Below the pieces are notes generated by a model. The model saw nothing but the letters and a program-made list of their open reading frames with translations, searched no databases and had not been told where the DNA came from. 55,299 bases of DNA. It comes from Chitinophagaceae bacterium. Lineage in GTDB: Bacteria > Bacteroidota > Bacteroidia > Chitinophagales > Chitinophagaceae. The translations under genes were made by a program, and so were the position numbers. The stretch covers positions 1 through 55,299 of the forward strand of contig CANCSS010000014.1 of assembly GCA_947380905.1 (NCBI GenBank). The letters are read 5' to 3'. Positions 24,008 to 33,247 of the stretch are shown here, piece after piece (positions within the stretch are counted from its first letter, which is position 1; the number at the start of each line of letters is the position of its first letter).

Positions 24008-27000
24008 ATGGCTACTGCAAAAACAAAAAAAGGCTTACAATTTTCTCGCCTATTTACTAAAGAGAATGTTTCTCCGTTCGACCAATTTGAATACGATTAC
24101 AGAGATAGCGTTATCAAAAATCCAAATGGTGAGAAGATGTTTGAAATGACCAATGTGGAAGTTCCCAAACAGTGGAGTCAAATTGCAACAGATATTCTTG
24201 CACAAAAATATTTTAGAAAAGCAGGGGTTCCTCAACCCGATGGAACACTAGGTCGTGAAACAACAGTAAAGCAAGTAGCGCATCGTATGGCTAATTGTTG
24301 GAGAGTGTGGGGAGAGCGTTATGGTTATTTCGCAACTGAAAAAGATGCACAAGTTTTCTATGAGGAATTGGTATATAGTATTTTGAATCAAGCATGTGTT
24401 CCTAATTCACCACAATGGTTTAATACAGGGTTACATGAGAGTTATGGTATTACAGGTGGTGCACAAGGTCACTATTATGTAGACCCCAACGATAAGCAAT
24501 TAAAAAGATCAACCAGTGCGTATGAGCGTCCGCAACCTCATGCTTGTTTTATATTAAGTGTAAGTGACGACTTGGTAAACGAAGGCGGTATCATGGACTT
24601 ATGGACAAGAGAAGCAAGAATTTTCAAATACGGTTCTGGAGTGGGAACTAATTTCTCTCAAATTAGAGGCGCCAATGAAAAATTAAGCGGAGGTGGTTCA
24701 TCAAGCGGCTTAATGAGTTTCTTAAAAATTGGAGATCGTGCGGCAGGTGCTATTAAAAGTGGTGGTACAACGCGTCGTGCTGCTAAAATGGTTTGTTTAG
24801 ATTTAGATCATCCAGAAGTAATGGAGTTTATTAACTGGAAAGTAAAAGAAGAAGATAAAGTAGCAGCATTAATCGCGGCTGGTTATGATAATAGTTATGA
24901 AGGAGAAGCCTACGCAACCGTGTCTGGTCAAAACTCAAATAACTCTGTACGTATCCCTAATAGTTTCTTCAAAGCCTTGTCAGAAAATGGCAACTGGGAA
25001 TTAAAGGCAAGAACTGATGGTCGTGTGATGCAATCAATACCTGCTCGTGAAGTATGGGATCAAATTGCCAATGCTGCATGGCGTTGTGCCGATCCAGGAA
25101 CACAATATGACACGACTATTAACGAGTGGCATACTTGTCCAAAAGGGGGGCGCATCAATGCGTCTAACCCATGTTCAGAATATATGTTCTTGGACAACAC
25201 GGCTTGTAACCTAGCATCTATCAACTTGCGTAAATTCTTCAATGAGTCTGACAATAGTTTTGATGTAGCTGGTTTTGAATACACATCAAGATTATGGACC
25301 ACCGTATTAGAAGTATCTGTTTTAATGGCACAATTCCCTTCTAAAGAAGTAGCACAACTTTCTTATGATTACAGAACATTGGGTTTAGGTTTTGCTAACT
25401 TGGGTTCCATGTTAATGGTAAGTGGTATCGCTTACGATAGCGAGCAAGCCCGTGGAATTGCTGGTTCTATTACTGCTATCATGACAGGTGTTGCTTATAA
25501 AACATCTGCTGAATTGGCTTCTTTCTTAGGTGCTTTTGATAGATACGAAGAAAATAAAGAAGACATGTTACGTGTGATGCGTAATCACCGTGCTGCCGCT
25601 TATGATGCAGAGGGCGCTTATGTTGGAATAGAAATTAAACCACAAGGAATTAAAGCACAATACACACCTGATTATTTATTGAAGGCGGCTACCAAAGCTT
25701 GGGATGACGCAGTTCAATTAGGTGAAAAATATGGTTATAGAAATGCACAAACTACTGTTATCGCTCCAACAGGAACCATTGGTTTAGTAATGGATTGCGA
25801 TACCACAGGGGTTGAACCAGATTTTGCATTAGTGAAGTTTAAAAAATTATCTGGTGGTGGTTACTTTAAAATCATCAACCAATCAGTGCCACAAGCATTG
25901 AAGAATTTGGGTTATTCTCAAGCAGAAAATGATGCGATTGTAAACTTTGCTATAGGACATGCAAGTTTCGCAGGGGCACCACATATCAATAATGAATCTT
26001 TATTAGCCAAAGGATTTACAGCAGAAGAGATTGCAAAATTAAATGGTGCTGCTAAATCTGCATTTGAAATTGGATTTATTTTTAACCGTTTCACTTTAGG
26101 TGATGCTTGTTTAACAAGATTAGGTTTCAAAGAAGAAGTATTTGCAGACTGGAGTTTTAATTTATTAGAAGCTTTAGGATTTACAGAAGATCAAATAGAT
26201 GCAGCCAACGATTATGTTTGCGGTACTATGACCGTAGAAGGTGCGCCAGCATTGAAAGATGAGCATTTGTCAATATTTGATTGCGCGAATAAAAATGGTA
26301 AAAAAGGAGAAAGATATATTCACGCACATGGACATATCAGAATGATGGCTGCTTGCCAACCTTTCTTATCTGGTGCGATTTCTAAAACCATTAACCTTCC
26401 AAACGAGGCGACTGTTGAAGAAATTGCCGATTCTTATTTAATGAGTTGGACATTGGGTTTAAAAGCGAATGCTATTTACCGTGATGGTTCTAAATTAAGC
26501 CAACCTTTAAGTACAAAATCTGATAAGAAGAAAAAAGTGGATTCGGCAAGTGAAGAGAGCGTTTTAGAAAACGAATCACAATTAGTTGACTTGAGTAAAT
26601 TAAATGTAGACGAGTTATTAGAAGAAGTTCAAAAAAGAATGGCTGCTTCTACCGACACTACCTTCAAGCGTCAATTGTCTCGTATCGTAGAGCGTAAATC
26701 TTTACCAGCTAAGCGTCGTGGCTTTACACAAAAAGCGCGTATTGGTGGCCAAGTATTATTTTTAAGAACTGGTGAATACAACGATAGCACTTTAGGAGAA
26801 ATATTTATTGACTTAGCAAAAGAAGGTTCAACATTACGTAGTTTAATGAACTGCTTTGCGATTTCAATTTCTGTTGGTTTACAATATGGTGTTCCATTAG
26901 AAGAGTTTGTAGAGAAATTTGTATTTACTAAGTTCGAGCCTTCTGGAATGGTAGATCATCCAAACATTAAAACCACAACTTCTATCGTTGACTTTATATT

Positions 27001-27334
27001 CCGCTCATTGGCTTATGAATATTTAGGAAGAACCGATTTAGTACATGTATTAGACAAGCCTACCGTAGAAAACTTAGGCGAGGAAGGAGATATTACTTTG
27101 GTAGGCAAGCCTGAATTAAGCAGCATTCGTGTTACAGCGCCTGCAGCAGCTCCAGTAGCTAAAGCCAATGTAGCCGTTGCAGTGGAAGCAACCGGCGCTA
27201 TGGATCAGGTACAAGCAGCTGCAAAAAGCATGCAAAGTGATGCGCCTGCCTGTAGTACCTGCGGACATATTACCATAAGAAGCGGTACCTGTTATAAATG
27301 TTTAAACTGCGGCACAAGCATGGGTTGTTCGTAG
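24008..27334 (+). CDS. nrdJ: Adenosylcobalamin-dependent (class II) ribonucleotide reductase
   Basis: Reduces ribonucleotides to deoxyribonucleotides using a B12-derived radical, independent of oxygen. The 1108-residue protein has the substrate site around [21 protein letters not shown] (with the active-site Cys), the catalytic loop [20 protein letters not shown] and a C-terminal region (about 880-1010) of the large NrdJ type. The last 25 residues hold six cysteines ([19 protein letters not shown]), suited to the redox shuttle or zinc binding. It is monocistronic, with a long leader and a terminator at 27399. It implies that the cell makes or imports cobalamin, but no B12 genes are in the window. 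Confidence 0.95.
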   Translation: MATAKTKKGLQFSRLFTKENVSPFDQFEYDYRDSVIKNPNGEKMFEMTNVEVPKQWSQIATDILAQKYFRKAGVPQPDGTLGRETTVKQVAHRMANCWRVWGERYGYFATEKDAQVFYEELVYSILNQACVPNSPQWFNTGLHESYGITGGAQGHYYVDPNDKQLKRSTSAYERPQPHACFILSVSDDLVNEGGIMDLWTREARIFKYGSGVGTNFSQIRGANEKLSGGGSSSGLMSFLKIGDRAAGAIKSGGTTRRAAKMVCLDLDHPEVMEFINWKVKEEDKVAALIAAGYDNSYEGEAYATVSGQNSNNSVRIPNSFFKALSENGNWELKARTDGRVMQSIPAREVWDQIANAAWRCADPGTQYDTTINEWHTCPKGGRINASNPCSEYMFLDNTACNLASINLRKFFNESDNSFDVAGFEYTSRLWTTVLEVSVLMAQFPSKEVAQLSYDYRTLGLGFANLGSMLMVSGIAYDSEQARGIAGSITAIMTGVAYKTSAELASFLGAFDRYEENKEDMLRVMRNHRAAAYDAEGAYVGIEIKPQGIKAQYTPDYLLKAATKAWDDAVQLGEKYGYRNAQTTVIAPTGTIGLVMDCDTTGVEPDFALVKFKKLSGGGYFKIINQSVPQALKNLGYSQAENDAIVNFAIGHASFAGAPHINNESLLAKGFTAEEIAKLNGAAKSAFEIGFIFNRFTLGDACLTRLGFKEEVFADWSFNLLEALGFTEDQIDAANDYVCGTMTVEGAPALKDEHLSIFDCANKNGKKGERYIHAHGHIRMMAACQPFLSGAISKTINLPNEATVEEIADSYLMSWTLGLKANAIYRDGSKLSQPLSTKSDKKKKVDSASEESVLENESQLVDLSKLNVDELLEEVQKRMAASTDTTFKRQLSRIVERKSLPAKRRGFTQKARIGGQVLFLRTGEYNDSTLGEIFIDLAKEGSTLRSLMNCFAISISVGLQYGVPLEEFVEKFVFTKFEPSGMVDHPNIKTTTSIVDFIFRSLAYEYLGRTDLVHVLDKPTVENLGEEGDITLVGKPELSSIRVTAPAAAPVAKANVAVAVEATGAMDQVQAAAKSMQSDAPACSTCGHITIRSGTCYKCLNCGTSMGCS

Positions 27335-27340
27335 TTGAAT

Positions 27341-27400
27341 TTCTCGGCCCTTTCTTTGAAAGTTAGGGCCTTGAAATTATAACCTCTCATGATTTTTTAA
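27341..27400 (+). repeat. Diverged copy of the hairpin-plus-tail intergenic element
   Basis: TTCTC, then a GGCCCT...AGGGCC stem-loop, then the tail TTGAAATTATAACCTCTCAT and GATTTTTTA. The last 21 bases match 18 of 21 with the tail of the two copies at 30.0-30.1 kb (see 30003-30125). It starts 7 bp after the nrdJ stop codon. Confidence 0.55.
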
Positions 27401-27433
27401 AAGGCCCCCATAAACGGGGCCTTTTGTTTTTTG
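27399..27433 (+). terminator. Intrinsic terminator of nrdJ
   Basis: AAGGCCCC / GGGGCCTT stem with a 7-nt loop followed by TTGTTTTTT. It follows the repeat element directly. Confidence 0.93.
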
Positions 27434-27524
27434 GGTTGCTTTTATTTTCATCCCTTTTTTTGTTTTTCATCCCTTTTTTTCTTTAAATTCATTCTTTATT
27501 TCACGCAGCTAAAACGATTGAATT

Positions 27525-29267
27525 ATGTCCAATTTTCAAGTTAAAATATCACCCAAAAAATACGATGCGGTAATTGTAGGTTCTGGTGCCGGAGGAGGAA
27601 TGGCAGCCTACGTATTATCCAAAGCTGGGTTAAAAGTTTGTTTGTTAGAAGCAGGTCCTGAATTTGATCCTGCAAAAAATTCAGCGCAATTAAAAAATCC
27701 ATGGGATTCTCCTCGTCGTGGAGCAAGTACTAAAATGAGACCCTTTGGTGATTTTGACGCTTCTTTTTGGGGCTGGGAAATTGACGGGGAACCTTATACT
27801 CAAACTCCAGGTAGCGATAAATTTGAATGGTGGAGAGCTAGAATGGTAGGTGGACGTACTAACCATTGGGGCCGTATTTCCTTGCGTTTTGGGCCACGTG
27901 ACTTTAAACGCAAAAGTATTGATGGCTTAGGCGATGATTGGCCAATTGGCTACGAGGATGTAAAACCTTATTATGATAAAATAGATAAATTAATTGGTGT
28001 ATACGGCACAAACGAAGGTCTTGAAAATGATCCGGATGGATTTTTCTTACCTCCTCCAAAACCCCGCTTGCATGAATTGATGTTTAAGAAAGCAGCAACT
28101 GGAATTAATATACCAGTGATTCCTTCTCGTTTATCTATTTTGACTAAAAAAATTAATGACGATAGAGGGGCTTGTTTTTATTGTGGTCAATGCAATCGCT
28201 CTTGTAAAGTATATGGAGATTTCTCTTCTTCTTCTGTTTTGGTTCGACCTGCTGTATTAACTGGTAATGTGGATTTAATTACTGGTGCTATGGCAAGAGA
28301 AGTAATGACAGACAAGGAAGGAAAAGCAACGGGTGTTTCTTATGTCAATAAATTTGACAACCAAGAATATCAAATCAATGCAAAAGTGGTGATACTTGGA
28401 GCAAGTACTTGTGAGACCGCTCGTTTGTTATTGAATTCAAAATCTACCAAACATCCCAATGGATTGGCAAATAGTTCGGGCGTGGTAGGACATTATTTAC
28501 ACGATTCAACTGGTGCTGCATTGGGTGGTGTTATTCCTTCCTTATTTGGACGTAAGCGTTACAATGAAGATGGTGTAGGCGGAATGCACGTGTATACACC
28601 TTGGTGGTTAGACAACAAGAAATTAGACTTCCCGCGTGGATATCATATTGAATATTGGGGTGGCATGAGCCAGCCTGGTTATGGCTTTGGTATGGGCATG
28701 CAAGGATTAAATGGAAAGTTTCAAGTAAATGCTAAGACAAAGGAAGCCGGTGGTTATGGCGAGTCATTAAAAGAAGACGTACGTTTCTTTTATGGTGCAA
28801 GTGTAGGAATGGGTGGCCGTGGAGAAGCGGTGCCACGATTCGAAAACAAATGTAGTATCGATCCGAATGTAGTTGACAAGTTTGGTATTCCTGTTTTAAA
28901 ATTTGATTGTAAGAATTCGGAATATGAAGTAAAGCAAGCCAAGCATATGAAAGAAACCTTCCGTGAAATTATGCATGAAATGGGGGCTGTAATTACTTGG
29001 GGCGATCAAGATGATGCTAGCAATAAGTATGGCTTGTCTAATCCAGGTAATATTATTCATGAAGCGGGAACAGTGCGTATGGGTGCTGATAAAAAATCGG
29101 CTCCTTTAAATGCATGGGGACAAGCGCATGATTGTAAAAATTTATTCTGTGTAGATGGCTCTGTATTTACATCTCAAGCAGATAAAAATATTACATGGAC
29201 TATTTTGGCTTTGTCTATGCGTACTTCGGAATATGTATTGGATCAGTTACAAAAACAAAACTTATAA
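27525..29267 (+). CDS. GMC-family FAD oxidoreductase with a CxxCxxCxxxC motif
   Basis: A 580-residue flavoprotein dehydrogenase of the glucose/gluconate/glucoside dehydrogenase group. The FAD dinucleotide fold is GSGAGGG at 19-25. The active-site region is HEAGTVRMG with the closing flavin segment CVDGSVFTSQADKNITWTILAL. Cysteines 217, 220, 223 and 227 (CFYCGQCNRSC) form a pattern that could hold an Fe-S cluster, unusual for simple GMC enzymes. There is no signal peptide, but the next gene encodes a Tat-type lipoprotein subunit, so co-export in complex with that subunit is likely. The sugar or alcohol substrate is unknown. Confidence 0.87.
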   Translation: MSNFQVKISPKKYDAVIVGSGAGGGMAAYVLSKAGLKVCLLEAGPEFDPAKNSAQLKNPWDSPRRGASTKMRPFGDFDASFWGWEIDGEPYTQTPGSDKFEWWRARMVGGRTNHWGRISLRFGPRDFKRKSIDGLGDDWPIGYEDVKPYYDKIDKLIGVYGTNEGLENDPDGFFLPPPKPRLHELMFKKAATGINIPVIPSRLSILTKKINDDRGACFYCGQCNRSCKVYGDFSSSSVLVRPAVLTGNVDLITGAMAREVMTDKEGKATGVSYVNKFDNQEYQINAKVVILGASTCETARLLLNSKSTKHPNGLANSSGVVGHYLHDSTGAALGGVIPSLFGRKRYNEDGVGGMHVYTPWWLDNKKLDFPRGYHIEYWGGMSQPGYGFGMGMQGLNGKFQVNAKTKEAGGYGESLKEDVRFFYGASVGMGGRGEAVPRFENKCSIDPNVVDKFGIPVLKFDCKNSEYEVKQAKHMKETFREIMHEMGAVITWGDQDDASNKYGLSNPGNIIHEAGTVRMGADKKSAPLNAWGQAHDCKNLFCVDGSVFTSQADKNITWTILALSMRTSEYVLDQLQKQNL

Positions 29268-29347
29268 TTTTTTTCTTTGTTTTTATTTCAACTTAAGCAA
29301 AGAAAAAACCAACAAACAAAATATATCAAATTTTAATTTAAAATATT

Positions 29348-29983
29348 ATGGACAGAAGAAAATCCATTAAAGCGATGATATTAGGAACAGTTTCAACAGC
29401 TGTTTTAGTAGAAGCTTGTAAAAATACTGCTACCACGGTTTCAGAAGTGAATATGGACGACCGTATGCAAGAGGAAAAAGATTATTTGGTAAAGGTAAAG
29501 GCCCAACCCAATTTCTTTGATGCACACGAAGCTGCTACCATCGTGGTGCTTTCCGACATCATAATTCCAAAAGATGCTGTGAGCGGTTCTGCCACCGATG
29601 CTAAAGTGCCAGAGTTTATCGAGTTTATAGTAAAAGACATGCCCGATCATCAAGTACCCATGCGTGGGGGTTTGAAATGGTTGGACTTGCATACGTACAA
29701 AAAACATGGCAAGGCCTTTGTAGAATGCACCCATCAGGAGCAAATAGGCATTGTAGATGAAATTGCCTATCCTAAAAAAGCAGCGCCAGAAGTGGCACAG
29801 GGAGTAAGCTTCTTCAATAAAATAAGAGACCTAGTAACTACTGGTTTTTATACGGCCGAAATTGGTGTGAAAGATTTGGGCTATATGGGCAATGTACCCA
29901 ATATGTGGGCAGGCGTACCTGATGATGTTTTAAAACATCATGGTCTTGCCTACACAGAGAAAGAGTTAAAAGAATGTATTTAA
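29348..29983 (+). CDS. Gluconate 2-dehydrogenase subunit 3-family protein, Tat-type lipoprotein
   Basis: Small partner subunit (211 residues) of the preceding flavoprotein. The N-terminus MDRRKSIKAMILGTVSTAVL has a twin-arginine-like RRKSIK motif followed by a hydrophobic run and the lipobox LVEAC, so it should be exported folded and anchored by a lipidated Cys. The mature part (about 50-205) matches the gluconate 2-dehydrogenase subunit 3 family (FDAHEAATIVVLSDIIIPKD). In related dehydrogenases this subunit carries the signal for the signal-less catalytic subunit. It is separated from the GMC gene by 80 bp and followed by the tandem repeat at 30003. Confidence 0.85.
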   Translation: MDRRKSIKAMILGTVSTAVLVEACKNTATTVSEVNMDDRMQEEKDYLVKVKAQPNFFDAHEAATIVVLSDIIIPKDAVSGSATDAKVPEFIEFIVKDMPDHQVPMRGGLKWLDLHTYKKHGKAFVECTHQEQIGIVDEIAYPKKAAPEVAQGVSFFNKIRDLVTTGFYTAEIGVKDLGYMGNVPNMWAGVPDDVLKHHGLAYTEKELKECI

Positions 29984-30002
29984 TTTTTTAGTTCTTTTTA
30001 AA

Positions 30003-30125
30003 TTCTTTTCTCCCCCTTTATAAAATATAAGGGTTCGAAAATTTAATCTCTAATGATTTTTTAGAATTTTCTCTCCCTTTATAAAATATAAGGGTTCGAA
30101 AATTTAATCTCTAATGATTTTTTAG
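30003..30125. repeat. Two tandem copies (61-bp period) of the hairpin-plus-tail element
   Basis: Bases 30014-30064 are identical to 30075-30125 over 51 bp; the period is 61 bp. Each unit has a C/T-rich lead (TTTTCTC), the inverted repeat CCCTT...AAGGG, TTCGAA, and the tail AATCTCTAATGATTTTTTAG. The array fills the gap between the GMC operon and the convergent metG gene and ends 2 bp before the metG stop codon. There are no reading frames in it. Confidence 0.85.
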
Positions 30126-30127
30126 GA

Positions 30128-32251
30128 TTAACTGATAGTACTTCCCGCAGCAATGGCTTCGCTAGGTTGAACAAAGTATAATTTGCCATGTGCATCTTCG
30201 GCCATTAAAATCATCCCCTTGCTTTCAACGCCACGCATTTTACGCGGAGCTAAATTGGCTACCACCACCACTTGCTTACCTACAATAGCTGCTGGCTCAA
30301 AGTGCATGGCAATACCCGACAAAATAGTTCTTTGCTCTGTTCCTAAGTCTACTTCTAATTGAAGCAATTTATCGGCCTTCTCAACTTTCTTGGCTTCTAC
30401 AATGGTTCCCACGCGCAAGTCTATTTTACCAAAATCATCAAAAACAATTTCGGGCTTCCCACTTTTTTCATCGGAAGGGCTTGTTGGTGCTGTGTTGCTA
30501 TCCATTGTATTTTTTTTTGCTATTAAGTTGCTGTGCAACTGTGTTAATTCTGATTCAATTTCTTCGTCTTCTATTTTTCTAAACAACAATTCAGGAGGAC
30601 GTAAGCTATAGCCTACTTTTAATAAATTAAAATCACCTGCATTTTTCCATTCCAGCATTTTGTCCACTACTTTCATCATGTAACACATTTTTTTGGAAGT
30701 AAATGGCAAGAAAGGGTTCATTAAAATGGCAAGGTTGGCGCACAATTGCAAACAAGCATGCATACAATTGTCAATCTTAGCTTGAGCAGTAGGATCGGTA
30801 TCCAGCTGCTTGGCCAATATCCAAGGTTCTTTCTTTTGCATGTATTGATTGCCTAATCTAGCTAGGTTAATTACTTCAAATTGTGCTTCTCTGAATTTAT
30901 ATAATTCTAATAGTTCGGTAATTTTTTCTTTACTTTCTTTGACACTTATTAATATAGCTTGGTCTTCGTCGTCTAATAAATCAGTACGAATAGGAGGCAC
31001 TTTCCCTTTGCATAATTTATGCATGAGCACCCAGGTTCTATTTACAAAATTAGCGAAGATGCTTACTAGTTCTCCATTTACAGATTCTTGAAATCCTTTC
31101 CAAGTAAATTCACTGTCTTTGGATTCCGGGGCAATAGCAGTTAAATAAAAACGTAAACTATCTGCAAGGCCATTGCCGCCATTGTCTTTTTTTATCCACT
31201 TGTTGATATAGTCGTCCATTTCAATACTCCAACCTTTTGAAGTACTCATTTTATCTCCTTCTAAATTCATGAATTCATTGGCTGGAACATTTTCTGGTAA
31301 AATATTTCCATGCAATTTTAACATGATAGGAAAGATGATGCAATGAAAAACAATATTGTCTTTCCCTATAAAGTGAACCAATTTTGTTTCTTTGTCATTC
31401 CAATAAGGTGTCCAATCTTTTCCTGTATTTAAAGCCCATTGTTTGGTAGCACTTATATATCCAATAGGGGCATCAAACCAAACGTACAATACTTTTCCTG
31501 CACCACTTGCAAGCGGCACTTTTACACCCCAATCCAAATCACGGGTAACAGCTCTTGGTTGCAAGCCACCTTCAATCCAGCTCTTACATTGCCCCACCAC
31601 AGCTGCTCTCCAATCTTTCGCATGATCATTTAAAATCCATTTGCGTAAAAAATCTTCATGTTTATTTAAAGGCAAGTACCAATGCGTCGTTTCTTTTTTA
31701 ATAGGGGGATTCCCACTTAAAGTACTCACTGGGTTTATTAATTCTTCTGGGCTTAAGCTTTTACCGCATTTTTCACATTGGTCTCCATAGGCTTCTTTAT
31801 GCGCACAATTGGGGCAAGTGCCTTTTATATAACGATCTGCTAAAAAAGTTTGTGAGGCTTCGTCAAAATATTGTTCGGTGGTCTTGGTTTCTAAATCCCC
31901 TTTTGCTTCTAAATCTTTAAAAAATTCAGCTGCAGTTTCGTGATGCAAAGGATCGCTGGTGCGGTGGTAAATATCAAAATCAATACCTAGGTCCTTAAAA
32001 TTTTGTTCAATAATGGGATGATACTTATCGATAATAGCTTGTGCGGTTGTTCCTTCCTTGGTGGCTTGAATAGGAATGGCAGTTCCATGTTCATCACTTC
32101 CACAAACAAAAACTACCTCTCTTTTTTGGGCTTTCAGGTATCGAACATATATATCAGCTGGCAAATAAGCGCCTGCTAGGTGGCCAATATGTTTCAGTCC
32201 ATTGGCATAAGGCAGGGCTGCGGTAATCAAATATCGTTTAGGCGTGTTCAT
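30128..32251 (-). CDS. metG: Methionyl-tRNA synthetase with C-terminal tRNA-binding domain
   Basis: Charges initiator and elongator tRNA-Met. The 707 residues open with PKRYLITAALPYANGLKHIGH (HIGH box). A zinc knuckle CPNCAHKEAYGDQCEKCG lies at about 140-160, the KMSKS equivalent is KMSTS, and there is an anticodon-binding helical domain. A C-terminal EMAP-II/Trbp111-like domain (about 600-705, IDLRVGTIVEAKKVEKADKLL) helps dimerise and hold tRNA. The start at 32251 is chosen because a -7 motif lies 5 nt upstream and because the longer frame would overlap the divergent carboxypeptidase gene. Confidence 0.96.
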   Translation of the reverse strand: MNTPKRYLITAALPYANGLKHIGHLAGAYLPADIYVRYLKAQKREVVFVCGSDEHGTAIPIQATKEGTTAQAIIDKYHPIIEQNFKDLGIDFDIYHRTSDPLHHETAAEFFKDLEAKGDLETKTTEQYFDEASQTFLADRYIKGTCPNCAHKEAYGDQCEKCGKSLSPEELINPVSTLSGNPPIKKETTHWYLPLNKHEDFLRKWILNDHAKDWRAAVVGQCKSWIEGGLQPRAVTRDLDWGVKVPLASGAGKVLYVWFDAPIGYISATKQWALNTGKDWTPYWNDKETKLVHFIGKDNIVFHCIIFPIMLKLHGNILPENVPANEFMNLEGDKMSTSKGWSIEMDDYINKWIKKDNGGNGLADSLRFYLTAIAPESKDSEFTWKGFQESVNGELVSIFANFVNRTWVLMHKLCKGKVPPIRTDLLDDEDQAILISVKESKEKITELLELYKFREAQFEVINLARLGNQYMQKKEPWILAKQLDTDPTAQAKIDNCMHACLQLCANLAILMNPFLPFTSKKMCYMMKVVDKMLEWKNAGDFNLLKVGYSLRPPELLFRKIEDEEIESELTQLHSNLIAKKNTMDSNTAPTSPSDEKSGKPEIVFDDFGKIDLRVGTIVEAKKVEKADKLLQLEVDLGTEQRTILSGIAMHFEPAAIVGKQVVVVANLAPRKMRGVESKGMILMAEDAHGKLYFVQPSEAIAAGSTIS

Positions 32252-32278
32252 TGGTGCAAAAGTACTTAATATTGTGGT
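32252..32278. promoter_or_regulatory. 27-bp divergent promoter region of metG and the LD-carboxypeptidase gene
   Basis: Only 27 bp separate the two start codons. On the minus strand TACTTTTG (32257-32264) precedes metG by 5 nt, with TTG at 32285-32287, a 20-bp spacer away inside the other gene. On the plus strand TAATATTG (32267-32274, one mismatch to TAnnTTTG) precedes the carboxypeptidase ATG by 4 nt. The two -7 elements are only 2 bp apart. Confidence 0.6.
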
Positions 32279-33187
32279 ATGATTCAACCGCCTAATATCA
32301 AACAGGGAGACACTATTGGCCTGGTTTGTCCAGCAGGGTCTATTCCAATTGAAAAAGTGCAAAATTGCATACAAACCCTTGAAAAATGGGGGTATCAGGT
32401 GCAGTTGGGTAAAACAGTGGGGGGCAAAAAAGACGCTTTTTCGGCTACTGATGCCGAGCGGGCACTCGATGTTCAGTCCATGTTAGACGATGAAAATATA
32501 AAAGCAATCCTATGTGCTAGGGGTGGGTATGGAATGAGTAGAATTGTAAATGAGCTAAATTTTTCGAAATTTAATGCTCATCCAAAATGGGTAATTGGTT
32601 TTAGCGATATTACAGTTTTGCATGCTGCGCTGCAAAAGCAAAATTGTATGAGCATTCATGGACCTATGGCTGGGGCATTTAACAAAGGGGAGCCAGGAGA
32701 AAAGTTTATTCTATCACTCCGAGATTGTTTAGAAGGAAAGGTAAGCCAATATCAAGCGAGTGCCCATGTATTGAATGCCTTGGGGAAGGTAAAAGCGCCT
32801 ATGATTGGCGGAAATTTATGCATGATTGCTCATTTAATAGGTTCCAAAAATGCATTGGATAGTAAAGAGAAAATACTATTTATAGAAGATGTATCTGAAT
32901 ATCATTACAATATAGACCGATTGATGATACAGTGTAAAAATGCAGGGTTGTTTGAAAACTGCAAGGGGATTATTGTAGGAGGCTTTACCGATATGAAAGA
33001 CAATGCCTCCGACTTTGGGGCCACTGCACATGAAATTATTGGGGCACATATTTCCAATCTAGCAATCCCTATCTGTTTTGATTTTCCAATTAGCCATGGG
33101 TTAGAAAATGTAGCCGTAAAGCAAGGCCAAACCTATCTTTTAGAGGTGCATGACAAGGGGGCAGATTTAAAAGAGATGGGGGGCTAG
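32279..33187 (+). CDS. LD-carboxypeptidase (S66 family)
   Basis: Predicted to remove the terminal D-Ala from tetrapeptide stems during peptidoglycan recycling (L,D-carboxypeptidase, LdcA type). The 302 residues start with the family opening IKQGDTIGLVCPAGSI. The likely nucleophile is S109 in the elbow GFSDITVLHAAL; a later Glu (IEDVSEYHYNIDRLM) and the C-terminal His in FPISHGLENVAVKQG complete the Ser-His-Glu triad expected for S66. There is no signal peptide, in keeping with a cytoplasmic recycling enzyme. Microcin-immunity MccF proteins share the fold, so that role is a less likely alternative. Confidence 0.9.
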   Translation: MIQPPNIKQGDTIGLVCPAGSIPIEKVQNCIQTLEKWGYQVQLGKTVGGKKDAFSATDAERALDVQSMLDDENIKAILCARGGYGMSRIVNELNFSKFNAHPKWVIGFSDITVLHAALQKQNCMSIHGPMAGAFNKGEPGEKFILSLRDCLEGKVSQYQASAHVLNALGKVKAPMIGGNLCMIAHLIGSKNALDSKEKILFIEDVSEYHYNIDRLMIQCKNAGLFENCKGIIVGGFTDMKDNASDFGATAHEIIGAHISNLAIPICFDFPISHGLENVAVKQGQTYLLEVHDKGADLKEMGG

Positions 33188-33207
33188 TAGCAATGTAATT
33201 AAAGCCT

Positions 33208-33215
33208 TAAATTTG
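33208..33215 (+). promoter_or_regulatory. -7 element before the membrane-protein gene at 33248
   Basis: TAAATTTG matches TAnnTTTG and lies 32 nt before the GTG start. Confidence 0.4.
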
Positions 33216-33247
33216 TATTGCAAAAATTAAATTCTAAATAAGTAAGC

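Noticed and set aside
30030..30040. GGTTCGAA resembling a tRNA T-loop, in both tandem units
   Set aside because: No acceptor, D or anticodon stem can be formed in the 61-bp unit, and no CCA-like end is seen.
30003..30125. Tandem copies considered as a CRISPR array
   Set aside because: Only two units, no variable spacers of uniform size and no cas genes.
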